Assembly (NCBI GenBank): GCA_963576725.1 | Contig: OY755237.1 | Span: 65,940,269 to 66,004,268, forward strand | From: Azorinus chamasolen | Lineage: Eukaryota > Mollusca > Bivalvia > Cardiida > Solecurtidae | Direction of reading: 5' to 3' | Length of the DNA: 64,000 nt | Part shown: positions 11,459-21,131 of the stretch, piece by piece | Numbering within the stretch: the first letter of the stretch is position 1 | How the letters are laid out: every line of letters starts with the position of its first letter | Position numbers and translations under genes: made by a program | The notes under the pieces: generated by a model | Told to the model about the DNA's origin: nothing | The model's database searches: none | The model's input: only the letters and a program-made list of their open reading frames with translations

Positions 11459-11623
11459 TTAACGGTTATCGCAAAAAGGAAATATTCAGAATTGTGTAGT
11501 TATGAAATCATTGTGATATATAGAGCATTTGCTCCTATGGAGCAAATGCTCTATTTATGACAATGGTTTCAAAATTACTTTTAGAGAGGCACCAAAAGGC
11601 ATAAGTTGGAGGGAATGGGTTAA
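11459..11623. mobile_element. TTAA-type hairpin MITE, family C
   Basis: TTAACGG at the left and GGGAATGGGTTAA at the right. The centre is a 70-bp near-perfect palindrome (11502-11571) with tip TTGCTCCTATGGAGCAA. Confidence 0.75.
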
Positions 11624-12109
11624 GCAACCGCCTGTATTTATTTGTCCAAGCACTTGAGACTCTACTGAATGAGCATCGAACAACATCGGTGGCGATGCGT
11701 CACCAAGTAACACGGCGTCAATTTTCAGCCCAATCTGATCGCAGGTCGCAGTCGACAGACTCACGATATTCACATTTATTTTCAACGAACCTGTATGGAA
11801 GTATTGCTACCGTCTAACACTTTTCTTGTTTAGCACGATAATTTTATGTCTAGCTGCTGAAAACTGCTTAGATCCGGGTTGAGACACCCAAGTACCTAGA
11901 TGATAACATAGGTGTTTGAGACACCAAGTGACTCGAGTAACCCAGTGTCTCGTCAGAATCCTGTCTGACACACGGTTAATATTTGTTCCTCTAGGAGCTT
12001 TCTGCATGAATGTCACCATGCATTAAGCAGCCACCTGCTAAACGTATCTAAATTCTTCTCTATTAGAAGTTCGGTTTAGAGGCGTTATACTGTAAATATA
12101 AATAAGAAC
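11624..12109. other. No gene; degenerate hairpin relics
   Basis: Contains short remnants of family B motifs (AGACACC, GTGTCTCGTCAG near 11880-11960). A half of a CAGT-type element lies near 11990-12100 (GGAGCTTTCTGCATG, TATACTGTA). Confidence 0.4.
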
Positions 12110-13110
12110 ATTGCAAAAGAAACGTTATGTACAACCTTACTAGTACATCTACATGAAATAACTACATTAGAAACCTTACAAAGTAAGTCATAAATATAAA
12201 TAAAATAACTACAATAGAAATATTACAACCTAACTGGTAAATAATTATACAGGACATAACTACAAAGGAAACGTTACAATTTAACAAGTAAAATTAAATA
12301 GTTTAAAAGTTACAATAAAGTCGTTACAACGTAACTAATTAAATTGAATACAATAACTACAGTAGAAACGTTACATATCTAGTAAATTTAAATAACATAG
12401 CGACAGTAGACACGTTATGTATATCACATAACTAGTAAATCTACGTAACCTAGCAACAGTAGAAACGTTACAACCTAACTAGTCAATCTACGTACAATAA
12501 CCACAATAGATATATTCTGAAAATGGGTGATCTCTCGAAAGCAAAAGTAGAAATGCAAAAAGAGAAAATTGCAGACTCGGTTTTATTGAGTCTGTTCATG
12601 AGTCTGTTCATGAGTAGTAATTAAAAGTGCAACACTACTCACGCCCCCTAGCACCAGCATAAGCAGTATTCAATTTTCAGAACTAATAACATCAAAACTA
12701 ATGATCCCGAAGGATCAGAAAATATAACAACACTGAGAATGAAGTACAAGCCTAAATAGAAACGTTACAACAAAGCTAGTAAATATACATACACGTCTAA
12801 ATAGAAACGTTATAACCAGTGTATACGCATACAAGCCTAAATAGAAATGTTATAAAAAAAATAGTAAAGACACATACAAGCCTAAATAGAAACGTTATAA
12901 CCAGTAAATACACATACAAGCCTAAATAGAAATGTTATAACAAAACTAGTAAATAAACATACAAACCTAAATAGAAACGTTACAATAAAACTAGTAAATA
13001 AACAAACAGGCCTAAATAGAAACGTTATAGCATAAATAGTAAATACACATACAAGCCTAAATAGAAACGTTATAGTATAACTAGTAAATACACATACATT
13101 ACTACTGTCC
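12110..13110 (+). repeat. Minisatellite array, ~45 and ~57-bp monomers
   Basis: From about 12770 to 13110 there are eight monomers of 40-46 bp, with consensus CCTAAATAGAAACGTTATA...CTAGTAAATACACATACAAG. From 12110 to 12510 the same AGAAACGTTACAACCTAACTAGTAAAT core recurs in longer, more diverged units. A ~240-bp unrelated insert (about 12515-12760) splits the array and holds a 15-bp direct repeat, GAGTCTGTTCATGAG. The frame open on the minus strand over 12882-13112 is this repeat. Confidence 0.88.
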
Positions 13111-13500
13111 ATTTCAATTTACTTTGTCAATGAATTTGAATCGAGAATTTTTTTCATTTCTTACCGGATTGAGATCAAATTTAAAACACTTGTGCCATCG
13201 TTCTTCAGGAACTCTGTGCCCAAGTTTCCTTCGAATCCATCTTTAAATAAAGATTTTATGCATAAAAACAATGTTTTCCCATTGTAAACATGTTCATTTC
13301 AAATTGCAAATGGCGGACGATTGACATCGAGTTGGAACCATATCAGATGCTTGAAAATGAACTCGGACTCGAGCAAAACATTTCTTATCATCGGGGTATG
13401 TAAAATTAAGCAGCTATGTTACGTTTAGCCATTTTGGATATCATCGCATAACCAAGCCCTAACTCGTCACCAGGCTGATCCATAGTTACTCCATATATAC
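13111..13500. other. No gene seen
   Basis: Unique-looking noncoding sequence between the minisatellite and the next MITE. I see no domain, RNA gene or repeat here. Confidence 0.4.
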
Positions 13501-13912
13501 ATGTAAAACCCCTCTAATGCGACCCTTTAATGAACAAACATGGCTGTCTTCATAAGCAGGTGGTTAAGCTTTCTGCAAACTGTCGTCCTGCATTAACCCT
13601 TCGCTTGCTATTCACGTCAATATACCTACCTGTAAATAATGAAGACCCAGATGAGACAGCTCCTGCAGGAGCTGTATCATCAGGGTCTGCACTATTTACA
13701 AGTTGATTGTGCAACCAGTGCACTCCACAGCAGCGATTGCACAGCGAAATACTTGTACACAGTGAAGATATATGTAATTATACAACAGGGCATGGGTAAA
13801 GAAGGAGAAATGTATTTTAAAATTCAGCAAAAGAAGGGTTAAGCTAAAGCTGCCTTTGCCATTGTGAATTATGCCCCCTTTTTGGTGGTCGCGTTAGATG
13901 GGTTTTACTGTA
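13501..13912. mobile_element. CAGT-type MITE, family F, split by a nested MITE
   Basis: It starts TGTAAAACCCCTCTAATGCG and ends ATGGGTTTTACTG. The element is interrupted at its internal GCATTAAGC by the TTAA-type element at 13593-13842. Removing the nested element restores the usual family F centre. Confidence 0.8.
13593..13842. mobile_element. TTAA-type hairpin MITE, family A, nested in family F
   Basis: TTAACCCTTCGC at the left and AGAAGGGTTAA at the right, with palindrome at about 13639-13702 and tip AGCTCCTGCAGGAGCT. The host reads GCA-TTAA-GCT without it, so the TTAA is duplicated at both ends. This is the signature of piggyBac-type transposition. Confidence 0.85.
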
Positions 13913-14680
13913 GTTTCATTATGGATATGAACATAGGCCAAGGAATAAACTGGAGGATCATATCTATATCATTACATAAGCAGAGCAGTCCCTAACTAGA
14001 TGGCTTATACAGAAGTCGTCTGATCTGGATCTACTCTGTTTGCAAAAGCGTTAAAAGACGTAAAAGGGCTTAATGTCAGAAACAACCACCATAATGTTGG
14101 GGTTTACACAGTCATAATATGTAAGACAAAAGTTGACCTCATTTAGATAGCTACTTTCCCCTTTCAGTGCGGGAAACGAATCGGCAATATCCCTTGCAAA
14201 CAGTGTAGATCTAGAGGAGAGGATCCCTAGAGGAGGCGAAGGAGCCCTCTCATCAGGATCTGCATTTTTGTCATGTTTCACTTTTCTTTAAACCATATCC
14301 ATATAAGCTTTAGCTGCGTGAAATTTAACAATTCAGCGGTGAATTACTTGTCTTGTATTACGACACCATGGATGGATGAGTAAAAGATGTTGTGGTGTTA
14401 AAACAATCTGACACTTGTTGTCATTTGAAATACTATTTATCTCAATAAGTGTAACTACAGTGTTAGTATAGTTGCTGAACCAGCGTATAGTTCAGTCGAT
14501 ATTGTCGCCACAGTGGTGGTTGGATGTATACGTACCCGTCAGTGCGTTCGTGCGTCCGTCTGATTTTGTCCGAGCCGAAACTTCAGTTTGCATAGAATGT
14601 TTGCAATATAAACTTGCATACGAATATACAGTGTGCTGCGAACAAGAAGATAGTTTAACCCGTATTCCGCCACACGCGGC

Positions 14681-14913
14681 TTAACTCTTTCCCTCATAGG
14701 CTATTTTAGATACAACCTCTTTAAATAAATCTACAGAAAAGGAGCGTTAACTAGAGAAAAGGAAAATGTTAGAATTTTGTCGTCTGAAACCATTGTGATA
14801 AATAGAGCATTTGCTCCTATAGTAGCAAATGATATGATCTATTTATCACAATGGTTTCACAAAGTGGATTTTACAGAGTTGTCAAACGTCGTCAATATTA
14901 GGGAATGGGTTAA
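14681..14913. mobile_element. TTAA-type hairpin MITE, family C (copy 1)
   Basis: TTAACTCTTTCCC to GGGAATGGGTTAA. Palindrome at 14785-14859 with a few changes at the tip (CTCCTATAGTAGCAAATGA). In copy 2 the right half is missing from the hairpin centre outwards. Confidence 0.8.
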
Positions 14914-15375
14914 TTCGAATTTGCACATAGCTTGGATCCAGATGAAACGCCAAGTGACTCGGGGTCTAGTTAGGATCGAGGCTGTTTAACAACCGGTTAA
15001 TAGTTTCTTAAAAGCATGAATCGAAATTAGTCATTATTGCACCAAATCCAGTTTTGAGCAGCCATTATTTGTGTATATAGAGGGTTAAGGGTGTCGAATA
15101 AAAGAGCAATAACTCAAGCACTAGTTGCTTTCGAATTATCTACCCAGATTGCGAGATTTTCTTATTGATTTTGACTACGCAAGGGGTCCACATGCTACTC
15201 ACGGGTATCTAGTTTACTGTAGTTTTAACCCTTTACACTATAAATACGCTTTTCTACGCCTTTGCAAACCCAGGAGTATCTTGCTTACTATAGTGTTAAA
15301 GGGCACCAAAAAGACAAGCTAAACACGATTGTCTTAAGATACTCACTATATCTACTGTATAATTGCTTCGTATCA
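14914..15375. other. No gene; family A/B fragments
   Basis: A family B remnant (GGATCCAGATGAAACGCC) is near 14935. A short inverted pair lies at 15233-15305 (TTAACCCTTTACACTAT ... CTATAGTGTTAAAGGG). Confidence 0.4.
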
Positions 15376-16296
15376 TTATGTCTCCCCCCATATTTATATG
15401 GGGGAGACATATTGTTTTCGTGAGAGTTGTCTGTCTGTCTGTCTGTCCGTCACACTTTTTGTCCGGACGATAACTTCAATATGCCTGATGCCAGTTGATT
15501 GAAACTTCATATATGGAAAGAGCATAATGAGAGGAAGTGTCATGCACAAGGTACTTTTTTGTCCGGAAGATAACTTCTATATGGCTCATGCCATTGGACT
15601 GAAACTTCATATATGGAAAGATCAAAACAAGAGGAAGTGTCATGCACAAGGTCCATAACTCTGGCTTCACTAATATTGGAGTTATTGCCCTTTGTAAAAA
15701 AAATCACATTTTTTTGTCCGGATGATAACTCCTATGTGACACATGCCATTGGAGTGAAACTTCATACATGGAAAGATCATGATAAGAGAAAGTGTCATGC
15801 ATAGGTTCCTTAACTCGAGCTTCAATAAATTTAGAGTTATTGCCCCTTGTACATTTGTTTAATGCTTTCTTATCCGGACGATAACTCCTACATGGCTCTT
15901 GCCATCATATTGAAACTTCATACATGGAAAGAGCATGATGAGAGAAAGTGTCATGAACAAGGGCCATAACTCTGGCTTCAATACTTTTGGAGTTATTGCT
16001 CTTTGTTACATTTTTTGGCCGATCAATAACTCCTGTTCGACTAATGCTATTGGAATGACATTTTATTTTTGGAAAGAGCATGATGAAAGTAAGTGTCATG
16101 CACAAGGGCCATAAATCTGGTATCAGTATTTTTGGAGTTATTAGCTGTTATCATTTTCTTCTTGAAAAATGTGGTGTGGAAAGCGCATAATGAGGGGAAG
16201 TATCATTCATCAAGACCATAACATTTTTAGTGATTTCCCTTTACATATTGTTTTTATTAGAGGGGAGACATCCGTTTTTGTGACAAAAACCTCTAG
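15376..16296 (+). mobile_element. Non-autonomous Helitron/HINE-like (pearl-type) element, copy 1 only
   Basis: Present here, absent from the same site in copy 2 (41391/41392, GTATCA|TTTATACAG). Left end: palindrome ATGTCTCCCC...GGGGAGACAT (15378-15410), then a GTCT microsatellite. About five tandem monomers follow, mostly ~150-165 bp (the first ~90 bp), starting near 15461, 15550, 15715, 15870 and 16018 with GTCCGGA-GATAACT. Right end: subterminal AGGGGAGACAT (inverse of the left), then a hairpin GTTTTTGT-G-ACAAAAAC, then CTCTAG. No target duplication; insertion lies between A and T. Subterminal inverted repeats, the GTCT tract, tandem cores, the 3' hairpin and the CTAG end are features of Helitron-type HINE/pearl elements. 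It has no coding capacity. Confidence 0.8.
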
Positions 16297-16302
16297 TTTA
16301 TA

Positions 16303-16605
16303 CAGTTAAACCTCGCTGCACTGACTAAATCTTGGATCACCAGAGTAGATTAAGGACGGACGAAAGTTATATGGAGAGCTTTCTGCCTTACTTTCGTTCT
16401 GCATTTAGATACAGTCAGCTCTTAAACACACAAAGCTACATATAGTCACTGTTACAGTACATTTTCTCTACAGCGACCATCCAATTCAAGTCTATTTCTG
16501 GATTTTAAGACAAGTGGTACCTTAAAGCAGGGCGATAGTTATGCGAAAAGCATTACTGTCGTTGCTGCCTTAAGCAACAACCGCTCTTAAAGAACCCTAT
16601 GTATA
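16303..16605. repeat. CAGT-type hairpin element remnants (family H)
   Basis: It starts CAGTTAAACCTCGCTGCAC. Palindromic arms ACGAAAGTTATATGGAGAGC / GCTTTCTGCC...ACTTTCGT lie near 16360-16405. A second ACTGTCGTTGC arm is near 16555. Also present at 41400-41701. Confidence 0.55.
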
Positions 16606-16850
16606 TTAACCCATTTGATCCCAGTGGATTATTCCATGTTTATATATTGGATTAGTCTATATTTTATCTAAGGGATGTCTGGTCTAAATTTTCACTTTTG
16701 TTTTGTTTTATATTGAATTTCCTTTCAATTCCTATCAGCAAAAATAGTGTAGACTCTCATCAGACGCCGCATTATGCGGCGTCTGATCAGAGTCTACACT
16801 GTTTGCCTACGTCCCATATAATTATGGGCTCGTGGGAGCGAATGGGTTAA
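16606..16850. mobile_element. TTAA-type hairpin MITE, family E (copy 1)
   Basis: TTAACCCATTTGATCCC to GGGAGCGAATGGGTTAA. The central palindrome (about 16740-16805) has stem GTGTAGACTCTCATCAGACG and tip GCCGCATTATGCGGC. Confidence 0.85.
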
Positions 16851-17130
16851 TTATGTGGTGGCTATAGGTAGGTTCAACTGCATACTGTCATTTTTGAGAA
16901 GCGTTAGTGTTTACTACTTTAGTATGCAATATATGATTTATACTATTGACACTTGTCCGTTATGTTTGTTTTGTAAGATGAGGGGAATTGGAAAGGAACA
17001 CCGGTGATTTATTGAAATGAGCATGATTTACATGATGGCATAACCGCCCACGGCTTAGTCCTAATATATCAAAGAGGTCTGACTTTCAGATTTTTTAACC
17101 AATGTTGTTTTGGAACTAAGAATTAATCTA

Positions 17131-17334
17131 CAGTTAAACCCCTCTAATGCGACAACCAAAAAGGGGCATACTTCTGGGTGGCAGAGGCAGGTGTTAGCTT
17201 AATGCAGGATGTCAGTTATGCACAAAGCTCCTATAGGAGCTTTCTGCATAACGTTTGTCCTGCATTAAGCAACCAACTGCTTATAAAGACAGCTATGGTT
17301 ATTTCTAAGTGGTCGCATTGGAGGGGTTCTACTG
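17131..17334. mobile_element. CAGT-type hairpin MITE, family F (copy 1)
   Basis: CAGTTAAACCCCTCTAATGC to GGGGTTCTACTG, flanked by TA on both sides. Tip AAAGCTCCTATAGGAGCTTT at 17223-17242, with GCATTAAGCAACC arms. Confidence 0.85.
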
Positions 17335-17754
17335 TATATTCCTCTATTCCCTTTAATTCTTTACTCCATGAATATTAATGTGAAAAATAATGACGTTATG
17401 CATACAAATTAGCTGAAGTTTTAAAATAATATATGACCATATTTGGCTTTTCATCGGAACTGAAGAATCCGATCTTTATTATTCTATAAAGAAACACAAC
17501 ATACCATGGCCAGACGGTATCTACATGGTCAGTGTGAGCTTGGTCTTGCCTGTTTGCAAAAGTGTGAAAATGTCTGTAAGGTCACGGATTAAGAGAAGGA
17601 TAATATCAAACAATATGCAAAATTGTAACGCCTTGAATGCGGAAAACGAGTCTATTGGCATTTGCAAACCGTGTAGACCTAGACACGTGTTCTCCTGTGA
17701 TTCAAAATCCTCTGACATGGTTAAATCTTTCATACTGAACGAACTCTCTAATTA

Positions 17755-17995
17755 GTCCTTTACTACACAAAAAAGCATGTTCATGCATTTTCAAACAGAG
17801 TAGACCCAGATCAGACGGCTCCTATAGGATCAGGGTATACTCTGTTTGCTTATATTATATAGGTTTGATTTGACTGTTTCTGCTGAGCCAAAACATGCTG
17901 TGTACATATGGCATTATAAAACCCCAGCTAATAGGTATTCATGATGTCATTATTTCTTACATGGGTATCCAACAACGAAAGGGTTTAACACTGAT
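17755..17995. mobile_element. TTAA-type MITE, family A (copy 1), ends decayed
   Basis: The left end is decayed to ATTAGTCCTTTACT and the right to GAAAGGGTTTAA. The hairpin at 17792-17849 runs from TCAAACAGAGTAGACCCAG to TATACTCTGTTTG. Confidence 0.7.
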
Positions 17996-18038
17996 AGGCA
18001 ATTATACTTTGATTGTTTAGTATTGAAAGCGTTATCAG

Positions 18039-18267
18039 TTAACCCATTCCCTCATATTGACGACTTTTGACGATTCTGTAAAAGCCACTTTGTGAAACCA
18101 TTGTGATAAATAGAGCATTTGCTCCTATAGGAGCAAATGCTCTATTTATCACAATGGTTTCAAACTAAACACTCCTAAAATTTTCCTTTTCTCTAGTTAA
18201 TGTTCCTTTTCGGTAGGTTCATTCAAAGAGGTTGTATCTAAAAATAGCCTATGAGGTGATGGGTTAA
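18039..18267. mobile_element. TTAA-type MITE, family C (copy 1), recombinant of two elements
   Basis: TTAACCCATTCCC to GGTGATGGGTTAA. The centre (18092-18161) is a perfect 70-bp palindrome with no spacer and tip GCTCCTATAGGAGC. The left flank matches the flank of the first, and the right flank that of the second, of two family C elements in copy 2 (43249-43465 and 44172-44399). It is therefore a fusion left by recombination that removed the ~958 bp between. Confidence 0.85.
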
Positions 18268-18380
18268 TGCAGGACAAAATGATGCAGAGAGCTTTCTGCA
18301 TTACTTTTGTCCTGAATTAAGCTACCACCTGCCTCTACCACCCAGAATTAGGTGGTCGCATTAGCGGGGTTTTACCGTAC
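18268..18380. mobile_element. CAGT-type MITE, family F, right half
   Basis: The right arm (ACTTTTGTCCTGAATTAAGC to GGGGTTTTACCG) remains. Its left arm was lost in the recombination; the complete host is seen at 44102-44511. Confidence 0.7.
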
Positions 18381-18751
18381 ATGTATGTGTTTCTTGAGGC
18401 TCTGTGTTGGCTCAAATATTTTGTCCGTACATGAGGTCCATCCCGATAGTTTGAACGCTAAAATAAGTATCATTATCGGTGTTTAAGACAGTTTGCGGCT
18501 TAATGTAAGTCGGAAGTCATGGAGATAGCCTCAATTGGCACCTGCCAACCAAGTTCTTAATTCTTCGGAACTAAAACTTTTTACTATGTATTCATGCAAT
18601 ATTTGGTTTGTTGTAAATATTGAATAATAGAGATTGCCACGACAGAAGACAGAATCAGATCTCTGTAACTCTTCCGCTTATCTGGATCCAAGCTGGTTGA
18701 ATATGCGAGTCGGCCGCGGGTAGCGGAATGTGGGGTTTAGAGAGCATCCCT
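18381..18751. other. No gene seen
   Basis: Noncoding sequence with a weak hairpin remnant near 18490-18560 (TTAATGTAAG, GGAAGTC). The same in copy 2 at 44512-44900. Confidence 0.4.
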
Positions 18752-18963
18752 TTAACCCTGCCACCACCCATGTCGCATAAATGCATCACGACAAATAGTG
18801 CAGTCCCAGGGGCTTCACTTTTTGTCTCAATCTTTATTTCTATATATGTGCTTTATTCCTTTGCAATTTGCATTTATTTATCTCATTTCCTTATTGTACC
18901 GAATGAATTAACAACACTTGGATTGCAGACGACAGTTAAACATTTGGCGCCGAAAGGATTAGA
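18752..18963. mobile_element. TTAA-type MITE, family D (copy 1), hairpin core lost
   Basis: TTAACCCTGCCACC to GGCGCCGAAAGGATTAG. Where intact relatives (25697-25838) carry the GACGCCGCC hairpin, this copy reads CAGTCCCAGGGGCTTC. Confidence 0.7.
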
Positions 18964-19328
18964 ATGATCATATCAATAGTAGATTGTACAACTTCGAACA
19001 TGTAGAAAAGGCTGAAAAGTAAGTTACCAGTTGTCATTGTGATACAAGCGATAATTAGACAAGGAGGGTTTAATTGTTACATGTAGCATGCTGAACAGCA
19101 GTTCGTCAACTGAAGCTTTTTATCTTTCCCAATCACATTTTCTTCCATTTATTTTCAAAAACAGTGTCACGCAGATTGGATCCTCACGAGACGTAGAAAT
19201 ACTCGGAAATTGATCTGGATCCAAACTATTTGATACGGTAATCATGGATTCGCCCATAGCTGACACTTTTAAAAGGTTAATTATTGGCCTAGTGTCACCA
19301 TGGGTAATTCTCCTACAAATTGAAGTTG
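18964..19328. other. No gene seen; degenerate family B palindrome
   Basis: A weak palindrome of GGATCC type lies near 19170-19235 (AGATTGGATCCTCACGAGAC ... GATCTGGATCCAAACT). Nothing else recognised. Confidence 0.45.
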
Positions 19329-19464
19329 GGTTCCAGGTGCCAGCAGCTTTTTCATCAAATAACTACTCATCAATGAAGCCAATGAAGTTAGTACTGTTAA
19401 CATTTTCTACGAAACAAAACCAACTACAAAAAAAAGTTTTCTACGAAAAAAAACCCAACATTAA
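19329..19464. mobile_element. ~135-bp insertion with GTTGGGTT ends (copy 1 only)
   Basis: Copy 2 runs GAAGTTAACTCGTTTTCGC without it (45475-45495). The insert starts GTTGGGTTCC and ends AAACCCAAC, a short terminal inverted repeat. It is too short to code. It sits at a TTAA of a family B element. The family is not recognised. Confidence 0.6.
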
Positions 19465-19672
19465 AAAAAATCGTTTTCGCTGCCAAATCTCGTCTGCAAA
19501 CTTTATCGTCTGCTACAATTTTTTTTCTTAATATTTGTTTCAAAAACACAGTCACAGTAACAAACAGTTTAGATCCCGATGAGACCCCGAGTTACTCGGC
19601 GTCTCATCTGGTTCCAAACTGTTTGCATATGTTATAACAGATATGACATTGGCAGCAAATGAGTAAATTCAT
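19465..19672. mobile_element. TTAA-type MITE, family B (copy 1)
   Basis: TCGTTTTCGCTGCCAAATC to GGCAGCAAATGAGTAAA. Palindrome near 19560-19626: AAACAGTTTAGATCCCGATG ... CTGGTTCCAAACTGTTTG. Confidence 0.7.
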
Positions 19673-19745
19673 GCGTTTTACCCTTACACCACCGCCATGT
19701 TAAAACAATGTCTTTTAAAAATAGGATCCGGTGAAAGTTTGACTA

Positions 19746-20029
19746 CAGTAAAACCCCTGTAAAGCCATCACCATAACAAAGACCTAATTCTAGATGTTAA
19801 AGGCAAATGGTACATGTAGCTTAACCCTTTCGCTGCCAAACTCTGTTTACATAAGTAATCACAGATCCGGCATTGGCAGCGAAAGGGTTAATAGACTTAA
19901 CACAGGACGGAAGTTATGTAGAAAGCTCAAAAATGAACTTTCTGCACTACTTTCGCCCTGTACCCTCCAGCTTTTTTTGACACACATGTCTATTCATAAA
20001 GTGATCGCTTTAGAGGGATTTCGCAGTAC
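19746..20029. mobile_element. CAGT-type MITE with nested, internally deleted family B element (copy 1)
   Basis: Outer element: CAGTAAAACCCCTGTAAAG to GGGATTTCGCAGTA. Nested at 19821-19891 is a 71-bp TTAACCCTTTCGC ... GCGAAAGGGTTAA element, the remnant of the 216-bp form in copy 2 (45827-46042). Confidence 0.75.
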
Positions 20030-20053
20030 TTCCGATTTGTTTTTAAATATATA

Positions 20054-20371
20054 CAGTTGAACTTCGGTATCTCGAACAAGGTTCCTCGAACTTTTGAATA
20101 ACTGGAAGTAAACGTTCGGGGACTAAACATTTAGAATACATAATTAATTCTAAAATGTAACACTTTGCATATCTAGAAATACACATGGCAGCTAAATGAA
20201 GGTCGAAAGTAATGCGGAAAGCTCCCGCAGGAGCTTTCTGCAGTACCTTCAACCTGCATTAAGCTGTGAACTTGAGAAATTGTTCAGAATAGAAATCGGA
20301 TGACTCGAACATCTGTTATATCGAAGTAGTTAGTATAGTCCCTTGAAGCTCGAAATTTCGAAGTTCAACTG
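20054..20371. mobile_element. CAGT-type hairpin MITE, family G (copy 1)
   Basis: CAGTTGAACTTCGGTATCTC to TTTCGAAGTTCAACTG. The centre is AAAGCTCCCGCAGGAGCTTT, the same type of tip as family F although the outer arms differ. TA-type target is likely. Confidence 0.75.
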
Positions 20372-20419
20372 TGTATATTAATGTATTACTTGGTCGTTAT
20401 AGAGATTGTAGAATGGATA

Positions 20420-20705
20420 CAGTGGAACCTGTCCTAAGTATTTGAAAAATAGATGGCTGATTAATACAAGGCGAAAGTAAAGCAAAGACGGTCCTTGAGA
20501 AGCAATATGCATCACAATCGTTCGACCTGTATTAACCCTTTACTCCACACATACGCTTTTCTACGCCTTTGCAAACAGAGAAGACCCAGACAAGACGGAT
20601 CCTATGGAAGCCGTCTTATCAGGGTCTGCTCTGTTTGCCGATGTTCACGCGCCATTACTACAATTAGTGTAATAAATATTCATGATGTCATTATTCCTGC
20701 CATGA
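20420..20705. mobile_element. CAGT-type half element with family A MITE inserted (copy 1)
   Basis: The outer element starts CAGTGGAACCTGTCC. At its TTAA (20532-20535) it is joined to a family A element (TTAACCCTTTACTCCAC). That element has a hairpin at 20571-20638 and tip GATCCTATGGAAGCC, and is truncated near 20705. Confidence 0.7.
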
Positions 20706-20731
20706 AATAAAGATGCTCTCGGATCATAATA

Positions 20732-20906
20732 CAGTAAAACCCCGCGAATGCGACCACCTAAAAGAGGTATAATTATGCGTGCTAGATGCAGATGGTAGCT
20801 TAAAGCAGGACAAAAGTAATACTTTTGTCCTGCATTAAGAAACCACCTGCTTATAAGGACGCCCATGTTTATTCATTAAAATGGTCGCATTAGAGGGGTT
20901 TTACTG
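20732..20906. mobile_element. CAGT-type hairpin MITE, family F (copy 1)
   Basis: CAGTAAAACCCCGCGAATGC to GAGGGGTTTTACTG, TA on both sides. The tip is shortened: GGACAAAAGTAATACTTTTG. A tandem partial copy of its right arm and flank follows (20963-21131). Confidence 0.8.
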
Positions 20907-21131
20907 TACCTCTAATTTTGCCTTACAAAATCAGTCCTGAATCGGCATCTGTATGACTTGAAACTGATTTGGTGCATTACTTTTGTCCTGCATTAAGCAA
21001 TCACCTGCTTATAAGGACGCCCATGTTTATTCATTAAATGGTCGCATTAGAGCGGTTTTACTGTACCTCTAATTTTGTCTAACAAAATCAGTCCTGAATC
21101 GGCATCTGTATGACTTGAAACTGATTTGGTG

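Noticed and set aside
12882..13112. 76-codon minus-strand frame with 15-residue repeats
   Set aside because: It is the 45-bp minisatellite read in frame; the period is a multiple of three, so no stop appears.
15476..16105. Short frames of 60-66 codons
   Set aside because: They read across the ~155-bp tandem cores of the Helitron-like element and share no domain.
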